A stretch of 64,000 nucleotides of DNA from contig CP136066.1 in assembly GCA_032622095.1 (NCBI GenBank), positions 111,995,319 through 112,059,318 on the forward strand, given 5' to 3'. The notes beneath the pieces are model-generated. The model was not told where the DNA came from and made no database searches. It saw only the letters and a program-made list of their open reading frames with translations. Positions within the stretch are counted from its first letter, which is position 1. The number at the start of each line of letters is the position of its first letter. Below, in pieces: positions 1 through 11,727 of this stretch. Source of the DNA: Siphonodentalium dalli. Taxonomy: Eukaryota; Mollusca; Scaphopoda; Gadilida; Siphonodentaliidae. A program made the translations under genes and the position numbers.

Positions 1-270
1 TGCGTTACAAGTGTTACATTATTTCTGAGATACCAAAGAGACCGCTCGTAGACGGGTGTTACAAGTGTTACAAATGTTACAAATGATTTAAAGTCCCAGT
101 AGAAAACCGCAGCCTATTTTTTTCTACCGTGTTCAGTGTAGCGACATGTTACAATGCGTTACAAGTGTTACATTATTTCTGAGATACCAAAGAGACCGCT
201 CGTAGACGGGTGTTACAAGTGTTACAAATGTTACAAATGATTTAAAGTCCCAGTAGAAAACCGCAGCCTA
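1..270. repeat. Tandem pair of 116-bp repeats
   Basis: Positions 1-116 and 155-270 are near-identical copies separated by 38 bp, giving a 154-bp period. Each copy is rich in short GTTACAA motifs. The array may continue to the left of the window. I see nothing recognisable in 271-430. Confidence 0.9.
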
Positions 271-438
271 CATGAACAATTGAAAGTGAAACAGAAAACC
301 CACTCCTGACTCCGTGCACGGCCCTCCGTGCCCGGCCCCGTGGCACTGGCAATGGCACTGGTTGTACTTGTTGTAATCAGGTAATGTGGTAGGTCAACTG
401 TGTACTTGTGACCGCTTTTGCATATGCTGCTTCCAGAA

Positions 439-1517
439 GGGTCCGTGACTACCCGCCCCCGGACAACCCTCCCCTAAAATTAATTAGCAGTAATTAGCAA
501 TTTAGTGGCTAATTAGGAGGTGTGAGGGGATTATGAGAAACTGGGTTGTTCTTTATAGATTTTTATTTGATGTAACAACACGGACAACAATAAATATACA
601 TGTAATATAATATAACTTATGAACACAAAAATGCATCAACGATAATATGTTTATTTATTACGAAGTTTAATGAACGAAATTTAAAAACGGAATGAAGTAT
701 ATATGCTAATATGAATATGAACGAAGATTCAAAAAAAAATTTAATAAGTTTAACAAACAAACAAATGCAATGATTAATTTGGGGCTGCTGTAAATACTGT
801 TTCGTTCGACGAGACATCAAGGCGAAGACTAGTTGTCCTGAATTGCTTCCCTTTGCCGTCCCTCTGTATAAATGCGTTGATGGACATCAGCTGGCCTCGC
901 AGAGTGGCTGTTTTAACGGTGCTCCCACAATCTTGAATGTACCATCGATAAACCATATGCGTGCACCACACACATCACAATCAACGGCATGTTGCTTTGG
1001 TCGCACCTCCAAATCGCAGTGAGTGCAAGGAAACATGCTTGCAGAATGAAGATAACCCATCTATAGGGGCCTACTCTAGATTTAATATAGGGTCTACCCA
1101 GTTCCGCCGGCATCATTCAAAGGCTGTTTGTATACTCACCTCCAGTTAACATCAGTGAGATGAATCCCGGTCACTACTAGTAAGTGTTGTGATAACACAC
1201 TGTGATAATGAACCATTTGCATCAAATGTTTGTTTTGAAAGCACCCCTTTTTGTTAGTCTTCACTTACCTTAAGTACTGTTCAGAAACTGTTGTCAAAAC
1301 ATCGTGTCATACTTTACTCCAGTCCACGCATTGACATAATTAATGAATAAACACATGTTTTGTTGGTCAAAATCTTTAATAATATATCATCAAAGAACAT
1401 AAAAGAACATAATCACTATTAACAATTTCTGGACAACCCACCCTTATTTATCGGGACAACCCGCCCGGAAAATAGCAGAGGGGCGGGTTGTCTCGGGGGC
1501 GGATAGTCCCGTTCCCC
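439..1517. mobile_element. MULE-type DNA transposon, degenerate
   Basis: The ends are inverted copies: the left arm reads GACTACCCGCCCCCGGACAA and the right arm, reversed, reads GACTATCCGCCCCCGAGACA. The element is bracketed by a direct repeat TTCCAGAA (431-438 and 1518-1525), an 8-bp target duplication extendable to 12 bp if GGGT is included. Eight- to ten-bp duplications and GC-rich inverted ends fit the Mutator-like superfamily. A decayed MULE transposase lies on the minus strand inside. The rest of the interior (about 1,120-1,430) is AT-rich without a gene. Confidence 0.7.
617..990 (-). pseudogene. MULE transposase fragment, frameshifted
   Basis: On the minus strand, successive reading frames give pieces of the MULE catalytic core: a WFIDGTFKIVGAPLKQ block near 955-908, then LMSINAFIQRDGKGKQ near 890-842, then a LVFALMSRRTKQYLQ block near 832-790. 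In the family these lie consecutively (W-x-x-D-G-T-F-K, then the F/L-M-S-R-R segment), so at least two frameshifts or indels separate them. WFIDGTFK carries the first catalytic Asp. No full-length transposase remains. The assignment rests on motif recognition, not on a database search. Confidence 0.6.
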
Positions 1518-1525
1518 TTCCAGAA

Positions 1526-2068
1526 GGGTACGCCGTTCAAGACTGAACTAATTCCGACTCCCAGACAGTCACTGGTTTGTTTTTTTGCCTTCCAAAACTA
1601 TTAAATTTAAAATCCACTGAATTATACTTTTTTATAGCAAATATATACATCATGTATTATTATATCTTATTGTTAGTTCAATACTACTAGTAAGTCTAGT
1701 TGTTACTGTCAGGTCAATAAGTGGGGCATATTTTTAATTATTGGAACTGAATGCCAGCTGACTGGGCCTGGCTAACTACTAGTAATTAGTACCGGTAACT
1801 GGGACCTTTGTCAAACTGGGACCTTGGCTAACTATAGCGATAAGGCCAACAAAATATATACCTGTGTTTCTGGTGACATGCAAGAAAAAAATAGGGGCCA
1901 TGTGGAGATGTGCAACATTGTATATAGATGACGGACATTTTTTTTAACGTAGTTATTAACCCTTTTCGACTTAGAACATTTCAACATTTTTTAAAATTTC
2001 TTTAACAAAGCGGCATCGACTTGCCACGTTGTCGGGGGACACTATGGTCGACTGACCTTTTATTCTTG
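1526..2068. other. No gene seen
   Basis: AT-rich intergenic or intronic DNA with short repeats of a GGGACCTT...GCTAACTA motif (about 1,765-1,835). No coding signal or clear mobile-element ends. Confidence 0.5.
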
Positions 2069-2828
2069 TTAACCCTTTGAACCCGAGAGACCGGAATACC
2101 GGTCCAATCCTTATATTCCTATATCCCGGGAGACCGGAATACCGGTCCGGAAATCATACGATATTTGCCTTGAAATTACAGCTCAATAAACGCACATATC
2201 AACCAGAGTTGTACTTCTACTTTGCACACACGCGTCACATGTTTACCCACGTGACTTTGATATACAAACTGATGACAGAGGGTCTGTTTCTTCGCGCATG
2301 CGCAGAGGCCTATTTTGAGAAAAAAATCGCTTTTATCGTCGGAAAAGGGGAAGTATTTCGTTAGAAATTTCGAAATCAAAGCCCAAATTAAATAGAATTG
2401 TGGTTATGCTTTGCACGAGTGGGTCACATTCATGTTCATACCTCTGACTTTAGCAGCCAAATTGGAAACAGGGGGTCTGTTTCTTTGCGCATGGACACAG
2501 GTGCATTTTGAGAAATGCCTTTTATCGTAGGTAAAGGATAAGAATTTTGTTATAAATATATAGCGCGACCAAAGGAAGCCGCAATATAATCTACATGCAT
2601 ATTGAACGTGGAATAGACGATAATCTTGTTGAAATACCTTGTGACATATTTCACCGCAAACAAGTTCAGTTAGCATAGTTGAGTGCCGTATATAGTTGAG
2701 CGTGTATACATGTAAATACATCCCAGTTAAGAGCATTATGAGTTACGTCGTCGAAACACTATATATAACGTCAGGCGCCTCGGGTTGGGGCCATTTAACG
2801 TTCAGGACGTCAGGGTTCAAAGGGTTAA
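2069..2828. mobile_element. piggyBac-like MITE with TTAA target duplication
   Basis: TTAA (2069-2072) is followed by CCCTTTGAACCC, and the right end is GGGTTCAAAGGG followed by TTAA (2825-2828). These are perfect 12-bp inverted ends with the TTAA duplication typical of piggyBac-type elements. The interior has two related blocks (about 2,220-2,350 and 2,405-2,540), each with a GCGCATG core. No transposase is visible, so it is non-autonomous. Confidence 0.75.
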
Positions 2829-3049
2829 TATCCGAAAAAAATTAGAGAAGACATTACTAGTAAGAAAGAAATTTAGTGGGGTTAAGTGTAGTCCTGGAAG
2901 GGGGTGCAGATGTCGATCAATAGCTCTTGGACTAACATCTATATATACATGAATCTACATGTACGGTACTTGTATATCATAATGAAGTACTTCCCTGTGT
3001 ATCAACATCTGTCTTAGATTGATGGATCGTAATTTAAACAGTGTGCTAC

Positions 3050-4065
3050 AAACACTTTGCTGCCCACATTTATTGGTGAAATGAAATCAATTTCATCCAC
3101 ACAATGCAAGCCCTTTACTGTAACTTTTGACTTTCCTTCTTTATCATTCTATTCATTGCTCAGGCCTAAAAAAAAAAGAACGTTTGTTTCCGCTAACGAG
3201 CTGGAAAAAAATAGGGACGGTTGGCAGGCAAAACTTTTTTTTTTATTAAATGTTTTTATTTTTATATATTTTTAACAATACTTGTATAATACTTGATATG
3301 AGCCCACATTATGGACTTCTTAGTCTCAAGGTGGTCAACCCATGGGATATAGAAACAAGAAACTCAGATTAAAAGTTACAGATGATATATATTTCTTTCT
3401 TCATAAGAATATCAAATGCATTCTGCTGTGTGGTGATTTCCATTGTATCATGTTCGACCTGTTGTTCCATGATCTCTCTCTATCACCGCAAACAAACTCG
3501 ATATGATTTATGTTGAATGCTGACAACTCCTTAATTTCATTTCAACAATTATGTCGAACGGCGCCGACTCGGCCGATATACGGTACCTCACTTTAACCTT
3601 ACTGAAGTCAGTCTTACCCGGGTGGATTAAAAAGAAGAGCTCTTAAATTTCGGCTTCGTTGTCTATCGATCCGATCTCTTTTATTCTGCCATGGACACAT
3701 TCGTCCATATAGATAGCCACAACAACATGCTGGCTGACGGAGGTAGCCATTGTTGCTGTTGTGGTGTGAATTCTGTTTACTTTCCAAAGCACCGGCTGTT
3801 TTCAATGGGAGATACGTATCTATTTATAGTATGTGGGTATTTCCACCAGAAGCGACCGCCATGCTTTATCTCTGTTAAATGCATGAAATATTCACAGATA
3901 CTATTATTTTTTAAATGTCAGTTTTTCTATCGCAATAAAAAGTTTAGACTCGGCGCTTTTAAATAGGGTCGGTCGGGTTAGCGGAAACAAACGTCTTTAT
4001 TTTAGGTCTCAGCAAAAAATAAACTTCTTCCAAAGTTGATCAACAGTGTCATTGACACTTTCATT
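3050..4065. repeat. Family B repeat, 5'-truncated and interrupted
   Basis: Sequence from CCCACATTTATTGG to the terminal hairpin GTGTCATTGACACTTTCAT matches the 3' part of the family-B copy ending at 16,444. It is split by the element at 3,164-4,007. Family B recurs at 11.7, 15.5, 23.6, 39.2 and 44.3 kb. Confidence 0.65.
3164..4007. mobile_element. Non-autonomous DNA transposon, 5-bp target duplication
   Basis: The ends are about 31-bp inverted repeats sharing ACGTTTGTTTCCGCTAAC. The outer left end begins GCCTAAAA and the right end finishes TTTTAGGT. The direct repeat CTCAG flanks it (3159-3163 and 4008-4012). The uninterrupted family-B copy near 16,390 reads ATTCATTGCTCAGCAAAAAA, which confirms the empty site. 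Interior ORFs are short and unrecognised. The 5-bp duplication does not decide the superfamily. Confidence 0.75.
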
Positions 4066-5138
4066 TTATAGTGCCTTGATATATGGTTTTAATAACAATC
4101 TATGACATAAAATATGATTAAAATACTTTAATTCATCACCATTTGAAACATCTGTGTCTCAGAAGGTGCCCATAGAGTAATAAAAAATAGCTGAAATCAT
4201 AGAAACATTTCCCCCATATCCCTCTCAGAATGCAACATAATTCAATCTAAGATATAAGAGTTCCATTGAAAATAATAGACTTTGCTGTACAGTTCAGATG
4301 AAACTTAAGAACAGAAAACATGTAGGTACCTCAACAAAAACAACATGTTCACAGTTTACTACACCGGATAAGTCGATAATACAATGCTTTGGAGCTTCCT
4401 CTTTCAAATGGTATATAATATGGCATATATTTTGTGATCTTGGAGGGGGGTTCGAAAGTTCAGTGGGTCTTTAAATTTGTGTCTTTCTTATACATGTATT
4501 ATACATTTTATAATATGCTGCATGATGTACACGCTAAAGCTATATCTTTGTTATTTTTTAGATTAAAAAAACTTATGCTTGTTGTTATAATTTGTTTGTT
4601 CAAGTGAATATCTTAGATAAATAAATACCCAAATATTATTTCATGATTTATGCCTCGTTGATTGCTTTCAGTGTCTCTGTTTGTCAATCAATGCTAGAAC
4701 AATAGTTTGAAAAAAAACTCTTGATTATAATAAAAATTGGTGTATAGCTTCTACTCATGGAAATTGGATGAATTCGAAACCAATCAAGTTCACATTACCT
4801 TATTAGTCCGTAAGCAAATCCTTAAAATTTCAAGTTTCATTGACCTCCCCCTTCACATTTTATTTCTATATATCAAAATGACGGGTGTCATCTGCCGGTC
4901 ACAATGATACTAATCAGCCGAAAAGATGTCCAAAGGTAATAAAAATCAAGGGAGGCTACTCTGACCCCTATATAAAAATTTCCTTCTTCCTTAGACATAT
5001 AATGGAGCACTGCAAATGTATTTAGAGTTATTGCTATCTGCAAACTCATATAATCACAAGGAGGTGTGTGAAAGTAAGATCAAACAACAATTGGTGGTGT
5101 ATATTTGAGAACAATCTGATGATTCTTCTCAATTTTTA
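4066..5138. other. No gene seen
   Basis: AT-rich DNA with no coding signal, inverted ends or tandem structure that I can support. Confidence 0.5.
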
Positions 5139-6337
5139 TGTTTACCCATACCATAGTATGGTAAACATAGTGTCGTTGCCCGGATTGACCACTCGTCGTT
5201 GGTCCGTCTGTCCGTCTGTCCGTCTGTCCGTCTGTCCGTAGACACTTTACGAGTAATGCGATAACTCAAACATTTTTTATCCGATCGAAACCAAATTTTG
5301 TATATGGGTTTCTCAGCCCAAAATACAGATCGAGTTCGAATTTGGGTTTGATCCGAGATTTTGTTACAGAGTTATGGCCCTTTTTCAACTTATAATTTAC
5401 GCATTCTGCCATAACTCAAACATTTTTTATCTGATTGGAACCAAATTTGGTATGTGAGTTTCACAGCCCAAAATACAGATGGAGTTCGAATATGGGTTTG
5501 ATCCGATTCATTTTAAAGGAGTTATGACCCTTTTTCGAAAAAAAATTGAAAAATTGAATCGATTTTTTTTAAAATTATTTTTTAACTTTTATAATAATAA
5601 TAAAAAAAATGTCATTGACATTGTCATTTGTTTTCATTTAGATATTGATGATTATGATAAAAAGATTTCCAATGTGTCCCTTTAATTTTTTTAAATAAGT
5701 TAAAAAAAATTGAAAAACTTACACCATTAATATAACTCTGCCAAGGGTACCCCGAATCACCACACCAAATTTGATTAAATCGGTCCAAAATCTTGTGTTA
5801 TGTACTGGTAAATCTGTTTGGAGCAACATTAAATCCAATTCACCAATTGCCTTTGGACTTATGCCAATGTGCAAATAATCTGATACATAAGGCTATGGCA
5901 TCTAATTTAAAATAAAGATTCAACAATAAACATCACATGCTATTAACAGTAGACATGGACATCTGTGCTGCTATATAATTGATATTAATGGGTCAGTGGT
6001 GAGGTTGCTTATCTGTATACTAGGACACATTATTATTGTAAACTTAAATTGGACTCTCTTAACCCAAGTATTCCATGTCCAGGTCACACCTACACATTTA
6101 ACCCATGGGCTTGCTGGCTGTGGCGGTTTAGCATTACAGATTCTGTACCAGTGCATTCTCTTATATAAATGCCAGTGACCCATAAATTCCAATAATTTGT
6201 GTTATGTACATTTGTCTATAATAGTACATAACAGTATACTCTATAATTGAACACCAAAACTCTCATTTATCCGATCATATTAAATTTTTATCGCCAAGGG
6301 ATGGGTTAACATCTGCCGATCGTGATCGGCCTCTCGT
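5139..6337. repeat. Family A interspersed repeat, near full length
   Basis: It opens with a near-perfect palindrome (ATGTTTACCCATACC / GGTAAACAT arms) followed by a CCGTCTGT microsatellite. It ends with a second palindrome, GCCGATCGTGATCGGC, then CTCTCGT. Other copies are at 13,021-13,822 and the interrupted copy at 16,479-37,073. There are no terminal inverted repeats and no coding capacity. Palindromes at both ends suggest a rolling-circle (Helentron-type) non-autonomous element, but the superfamily is an inference. Confidence 0.7.
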
Positions 6338-8197
6338 TTTATAACTTCTCGAACTTATTACACCCTAGGTATCGTCATTCGAACAATTTTGTTTGAATCA
6401 ACAGTTTTATTGCTTTAAAAACTTTTCCTGTGAAAAGGAGATAAGTAGAGGTCAAAACCACTGCCAACAGAGCAACAATAAAGCAACCTGGCTTTAAGCT
6501 TAACCCTACCCACTAACATTTTAACTTTTTAAATTTTTTACGAAAATGATAAAATTCAAGCGAATGTGGTTGTTTGCTATTATTAAATCATAAGATGTTA
6601 TGAACCCACGACGAATACCCATCAGTGAGTAATAATTAGCTTGAATTGAAACAAAAAATTCCAAAATCCTCGGAATTGACTTTTTTCGGATCTATCTTTT
6701 CTGTGAAACCTGGTATTATCATCGCATGAATGTCAAAATAAACTGCGATGAATTTGGGTAATCATTTTAGAGCATAAACATATTTCAAAATGAATGTAGG
6801 ATCAGTAAATTGAGACTATAATTCCATTATTTCCTCATGATTGCAGGTAAACTGGCTCCGATTTCATAGCAGCTACTACAGGCAGTCTCTTGTACTGCCA
6901 GAGTAAAATATCAAGAATTAATTCAAATGTTATCGTTTCTATTTTTTCTTTTGCTCACGAAAATTTTGCCGAACAATAATAGGTATATTTTCAACATTCC
7001 ACGATTGTCTTCCAATCACCCGGAATACCAATAAACTTATTCAGGACTGTATTGGCCAAAATATTGCAGTAGACAAATACTGTCCAAAAAAATCCTTGAT
7101 TGATTCTCTTGATTTTGAGCCAACGACAGAGTTGGATTCTCATGTATAGAGTTTTGGTGAAACAAATGGGCAATATATTCTGGGTGAGACTCTAGCATGT
7201 TTTACTAAATAAAGGGGAAACAATATTTATAGAACAAACATAACTTTCTTGGATAGCTGGTAACCAATGGATGGAGTCATCCTATATTTGAACTAATGTA
7301 TAGTAACAACAAGGTTTTTTCTAGTAGAACGTTGTATTTGAATATAACAGTATGCATATATTTGAAGCAAACTACATCTTATTCTGTCAAGTATGTAGCA
7401 ATCATAAGCAACTTGTCCATATATCTGCTATTATTCCTTGCAACCATGAAGCGCGTATGCTTCTATGAGGAAAATTAGCAACTTTGTGTAACTTGTTCAA
7501 CAGCTGTCATAATTCCTACTATCCATACATAAGGTGGATTATAATACTGGCATTATATTGACGATTACGATTCTTAGGATTAGTGTGGCAGGATGTATTG
7601 CTTGTGGCAGGATGTATTACTGTAGATTTCGTTTTCAAAGTCTATATAAGTATACCATCGTTAACACTTTTGAAGTGATTTAATTTTAATCAAAGTCTTG
7701 CAATGTTCAGTTTGATTGTGTTCTCATTCTAAATACTTCTCAATATATAGCTGGTTATGACACACAGGTACAAATACCCCCATTATGTACACACTTGATT
7801 TCTCTATTGGGATTTTAGAGTATGAGAAACTATCCTTATCCAAATAAATTACATTTTTATATAATATATCGATCAATAAGATCTGTTGTAGTATAATCCT
7901 TTGTGATGGACAATACAGGCTTGATGTACCCAATTAGTCTTCACTTGCGTTGCACGACCCCATGCTATTACTGCACATTGTGCACTGTGAACAGCTGTGG
8001 CTTTACAGTAATGCCCTAAATATCGACTCCTTAACCACAGCAGAATTATGGGTAACTTTTCAGGATTTACTCGATTTGTTATGCTAATATACAACCATCA
8101 CAAATTTGCCAAAAATCCGGCACCAAATTACAATATGGTGGCCTAAATTTGATTTTTTTTTTTTTTTTTAAACATTCACCACCTATTGTTTGTCTCT
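6338..8197. other. No gene seen
   Basis: AT-rich sequence without recognised coding exons or mobile-element ends. The missing first exon of ALDH6A1 could lie here or further upstream, but I could not recognise it. Confidence 0.4.
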
Positions 8198-8303
8198 GGG
8201 AAAACATTGCCATCTTGGCATGCTTTTATACATTTATCTTACAGTAAATGACTGTTCTATAAAATAAATGTATAAAAGCACCCCAAATTGCCTATGTTTT
8301 CCC
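8198..8303. mobile_element. Small foldback MITE
   Basis: A 106-bp imperfect hairpin starts GGGAAAACAT and ends ATGTTTTCCC. Its inner arms TGCTTTTATACATTTAT and ATAAATGTATAAAAGCA are perfect inverted repeats. Family and target duplication are unclear. Confidence 0.6.
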
Positions 8304-8689
8304 ACAAAATGAAATCTAAGCATCTTTTGAGAATTGGCTCATGGACTATATTTGATAATTTGATCACAGCATCTCCAGTGATCATCTCTTCAGAGATCAT
8401 CCTTTGCAGGCTGGTAGCACTACAGGCCAAATACAGGTCCCTTTCCCTATTGTAAAAATTTTGTGTCTGAAATTTTCCAATTTACCAAGGTGATTAATTT
8501 TAGTATGATGATCATCCTTAAAATTTTGATAACTGGAACTGATTTTAGTTGATGTGCAGCACACGTTACTCAACAAGTTGGTTTTCATCTTTTGCTGTCA
8601 GTTCAACGTTGTTGTGGCAATGCAAATTTTTATAGTCTCAATTTGAACCACGTTTTAGCCCATTGTTTTAATTTTTTTTACACCCGTTT

Positions 8690-9740
8690 AAAAAAAAAAG
8701 GACTTATTATGTTATTGGTCGTTATGTACATTGTAATTTTCGTAAGTCTGAACTGAAAGGAATGAAATTTGGGATGTGAGTTTACTAGCCCAAAATATCC
8801 GGTCAAATTCAAATTGGGTTCCACCCCTCCCCCCCCCCATTTTCACCAGATTTATGGCCCTTTGTTTGAATTTGCCCTCAATTTATGTTTCTGATGATAA
8901 CATTAGTTTTAAAGTGAACTGAATTGAATGAAATTTGGTATGTGAGTTTACTAGCCCAAGTACAGGTCAAATTTGATCTCAGGTTCTGCCTGTCAATTTT
9001 TCCTGGAGTTATGGCTCTTAGTTAGAATTTCCCTTCAATTTTCCTGAAGAAAATATTTTTCAATGTGGCATAATGTGTTAATTTTTCAACAGATTTTTAA
9101 TATTTCTCCTAATGTTAAAAATTGGGCCTTTCAACTTTTGAAATTTTCCTTCCACATGCCCCTTTTCTCAACAGTTATCAACCTTTGTTTTTGGAATTTG
9201 TTTTGCCAAATTTTTGTTTTCTGGAACAGAACTTAAATTGCCTGTTCGTTCATACTACCAAAAACTAAAGCTGAATTTGATTTTGAGCTCTGTCTTTGCA
9301 CGATCACATCAAATGGGCCTTTGTTCATGTCTACATTTTGGGCAAACCATGGGTGTATTTTGCAACGCCTTAGCGATGCTCTTGTTCCCAATGGCAAGGG
9401 CCCAGGCCCCTTTCCCAAATAGAACTGGATATTCCCTCATCTTGATAACAAAGTTATTGGTGCAATTTTGTCTGATCTTTTATTCCTATATTTTTCAGTC
9501 AATTTATTTGAAACTTGACACAGATATTTGATACCATGGGAACCTGTGCACCTGCGATTATGAAGTCCGTCCGACTTTCTTCAGTTGAGTTATCCCTTTT
9601 TACGACTCAGAAATTTTCCCCAACATTCATAATATTTTCCGAGCTTGTATTCCTTGTGGTAATATGGCTATACTTAATGTAGCCCAATTGTACCTCAGGG
9701 GTATCCTTAGTCCCGCCTCTAATTTTGATTTATTCCCTTT
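8690..9740. repeat. Degenerate interspersed repeats up to the first ALDH6A1 exon
   Basis: Divergent units of about 170 bp (motif 'ATGAAATTTGG.ATGTGAGTTTACTAGCCC') fill 8,750-9,440 and resemble the array at 49.2-50.1 kb. From about 9,470 a second family begins (ACCATGGGAACCT, CACCTGCGATTATGA, TGTAGCCCAATTGTACC) that recurs at 10,005-11,520. It ends just before the splice acceptor at 9,747. Confidence 0.5.
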
Positions 9741-9747
9741 ATTTTAG

Positions 9748-9801
9748 GTGGTATGGAAGGCATTAGGGAACCAGTCTAGGCTCTATTCATCCAGCTCTGT
9801 G
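9748..9801 (+). CDS. ALDH6A1: ALDH6A1 coding exon (end of mitochondrial presequence)
   Basis: An 18-codon exon in phase 0 on both sides, with acceptor TATTTTAG and donor GTAAGT. It encodes VVWKALGNQSRLYSSSSV. The Arg/Ser-rich stretch and the junction to the next exon (SSSSV then PTTKLW) match the end of the mitochondrial targeting region and start of the mature enzyme in animal methylmalonate-semialdehyde dehydrogenase. That enzyme oxidises methylmalonate and malonate semialdehydes in the mitochondrial matrix, with NAD+ and CoA, to propionyl-CoA and acetyl-CoA, in valine and thymine catabolism. The start codon must lie in an upstream exon that I did not identify. On its own the exon is short; its support comes from splice sites, phase and continuity with the next exon. 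Confidence 0.8.
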
Positions 9802-10004
9802 GTAAGTAGAAATAGACAGAAAAAGCACGTCTCAATCTAAAATCTGTTATCCGATGAGATGTAGATGGCACAAGGAATTATTTCTAGTCCTGTTCTACAA
9901 TTAATCCACAAACATATTTTTAGGTAAACCAAATCCTTGAAGAGGGTCAGGGGCATTGTCCTGTGTTTTAAATTGCCTTTTGTCTGTCGAATCTTACACT
10001 CCTG

Positions 10005-11520
10005 TTGTTATACCTCCCCTTAACGAGTTATGGGGGGTATATATGAATCAGCTTGTCCATCTGTTTGTCTGTCAGGGCATCCACAAAACTTTGTTTGGGC
10101 TTGTATTCCTACATTTTCCAGTAATATTGTTTAAAACTTGGCATCGTTATTTAGTACCATGGGAACCTTTGCACCTACGATTATGAGGTCCGTCCAACAT
10201 TTTTTAGTCTGAATCATCCACCTTTTTAAAATTTTTCACAACTCATTTTTTTTTCAAAAACAAATATGTTAATATGGCTTCCCTTCATGTAGCCCAGGGT
10301 ATCCGCGGCTCCTTGAATTCCTTGAAACTCCTTGATTTGGAAAATCAATTTTCCAGGGCCCTTGAAACCCTTGAATTGAATGCCCACCCCTTGAAAACCC
10401 TGGAATAGCCATGTAGCCCTAAAACCCAGGTATATCGATTCATCGGGAGTCAATAAATATAGATAGTTTAGTTCCGAACGCGTTGTTGGTATATGGGAAG
10501 TAACACCATTTTGAATTTCCGCTGGCGGCAATACTCTCGAGTCAATTGTAATTGTGTGACCCCCCCAATGAAGCGTGGTATTGTTGTTGGTATATGGGAC
10601 GTAACTCCATTTCCCGCCAACACCAATTCTCTCGAGTCTATTTCAATTATGTGATCCCCCTATGAAGCATCATAAAATTGAACACGACAAAAAATAGTTC
10701 CGAGCGTTACGTGTGTGACCGATAATTTGTGGCCAAAACTAGTGTTCCTGTTCGGTAAATATGACAACAAATTTGAACAGGTATATTTTTTCACAATGTA
10801 CATCCTTCAAGCAACAAGATGTTCCAGATATATGACTTCTATTTTCAATACACATTTAATTTTCAAGACCATCCTCACTTGTCCCCTTTATCCATTATTA
10901 ATGAATACAACCATACCCAAATTCAAGCAGGCATAACTTTTAAGTGAGTAGTCGGACAATAGTGGTTCTATATTTTTCATACTGCTTGTCATCTATTCTT
11001 TCAAAATCAATAAACTCCAAATATGGTCCTAGATTAATTTTTTTTTTCGTTTTTCATCATTTTGGGCCATCTAATGGAAGAATCACCCATATAGACATTC
11101 GACATTAGAAACCCGTGTTTTACATCAAAACGTACAAATAAACTTAAACGAAACGAAAAAATCACATTCGCTTCCGATGTATTATTTAAATGTTCCCATT
11201 AAATTATGGTAATGCATTTACCCATATAAAAGGCCTAAAAAGCCCAAAATGCTAAAATTATGGTGGAAAACGTGGTATCAAATGTAATGTTCAACAGTTG
11301 GTTCCTGGAAACTCCTTGAAAATTGTCGGGTCAGTCTTTGAAAACTGGAACCTCCTTGAAACTCCTTGAATTCATTCACCAGAAATGGGCAGATACCCTG
11401 TAGCCCAATTGCACTGCAGGGGTATCCTTAGTCCCATTGTGACCGACTCACCACTAGTTTTGATTTACAGGAATAAATAGAGGTGGGATTGTCCCAGTGG
11501 GACTAACCTCTAGTTCTTCC
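10005..11520. repeat. Family D repeat copy split by a hAT-like element
   Basis: TACCTCCCCTTAACGAGTTA at 10,011 through the CCATGGGAACCT and CACCTACGATTATGAGGTCC blocks, resuming at 11,399 with TGTAGCCCAATTGCACTGCA and ending in a GTCCC...GGGAC segment. It is related to the fragment at 9,470-9,740. No coding capacity is evident. Confidence 0.55.
10296..11398. mobile_element. hAT-like non-autonomous transposon
   Basis: The left end AGGGTATCCGC and right end GCAGATACCC are inverted, and both arms carry repeated CTCCTTGAA motifs (about 10,310-10,390 and 11,300-11,370). The 8-bp direct repeat TGTAGCCC flanks it (10288-10295 and 11399-11406). The related repeat at about 9,680 reads TGTAGCCCAATTG without interruption, showing the empty site. 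Eight-bp duplications fit hAT. No transposase was recognised. Confidence 0.7.
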
Positions 11521-11585
11521 TGTAATCGTGAAAATGAAACATTCATTTCCATATCATATTTATTTCATTGCATTCTTTCTTGTAG

Positions 11586-11660
11586 CCAACTACCAAACTG
11601 TGGATTGACAACAAATTTGTGGAGTCAAAAACAGACAAATGGGTGGATCTTCATAATCCT
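11586..11660 (+). CDS. ALDH6A1: ALDH6A1 coding exon (N-terminal mature enzyme)
   Basis: A 25-codon exon, phase 0 at both ends, acceptor TTCTTGTAG and donor GTAAGT. It encodes PTTKLWIDNKFVESKTDKWV followed by DLHNP. This is the conserved N-terminal beta-strand segment of ALDH6A1-type aldehyde dehydrogenases (K-L-x-I-x-x-K-F-V-E-S-K-x-D-K-W-x-D-x-H-N-P). It follows the SSSSV end of the preceding exon and leads directly into ATNEV of the next, as in vertebrate ALDH6A1. I see no lesion. Confidence 0.95.
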
Positions 11661-11727
11661 GTAAGTTAAATCTTAGATATAGAATATCTCTTCCCAGATA
11701 GCAGATACATTCATTTTTATCTTTACT

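Noticed and set aside
5200-5240. CCGTCTGT tandem motifs considered as CRISPR-like repeats
   Set aside because: They are simple microsatellites at the 5' part of interspersed repeats, with no spacers and no cas genes, in a eukaryotic context.
9214-9531. 105-codon ORF upstream of the first ALDH6A1 exon, considered as exon 1
   Set aside because: It lies in degenerate repeat DNA, lacks a plausible presequence joined by a donor in the right phase, and repeats similar to it occur elsewhere.
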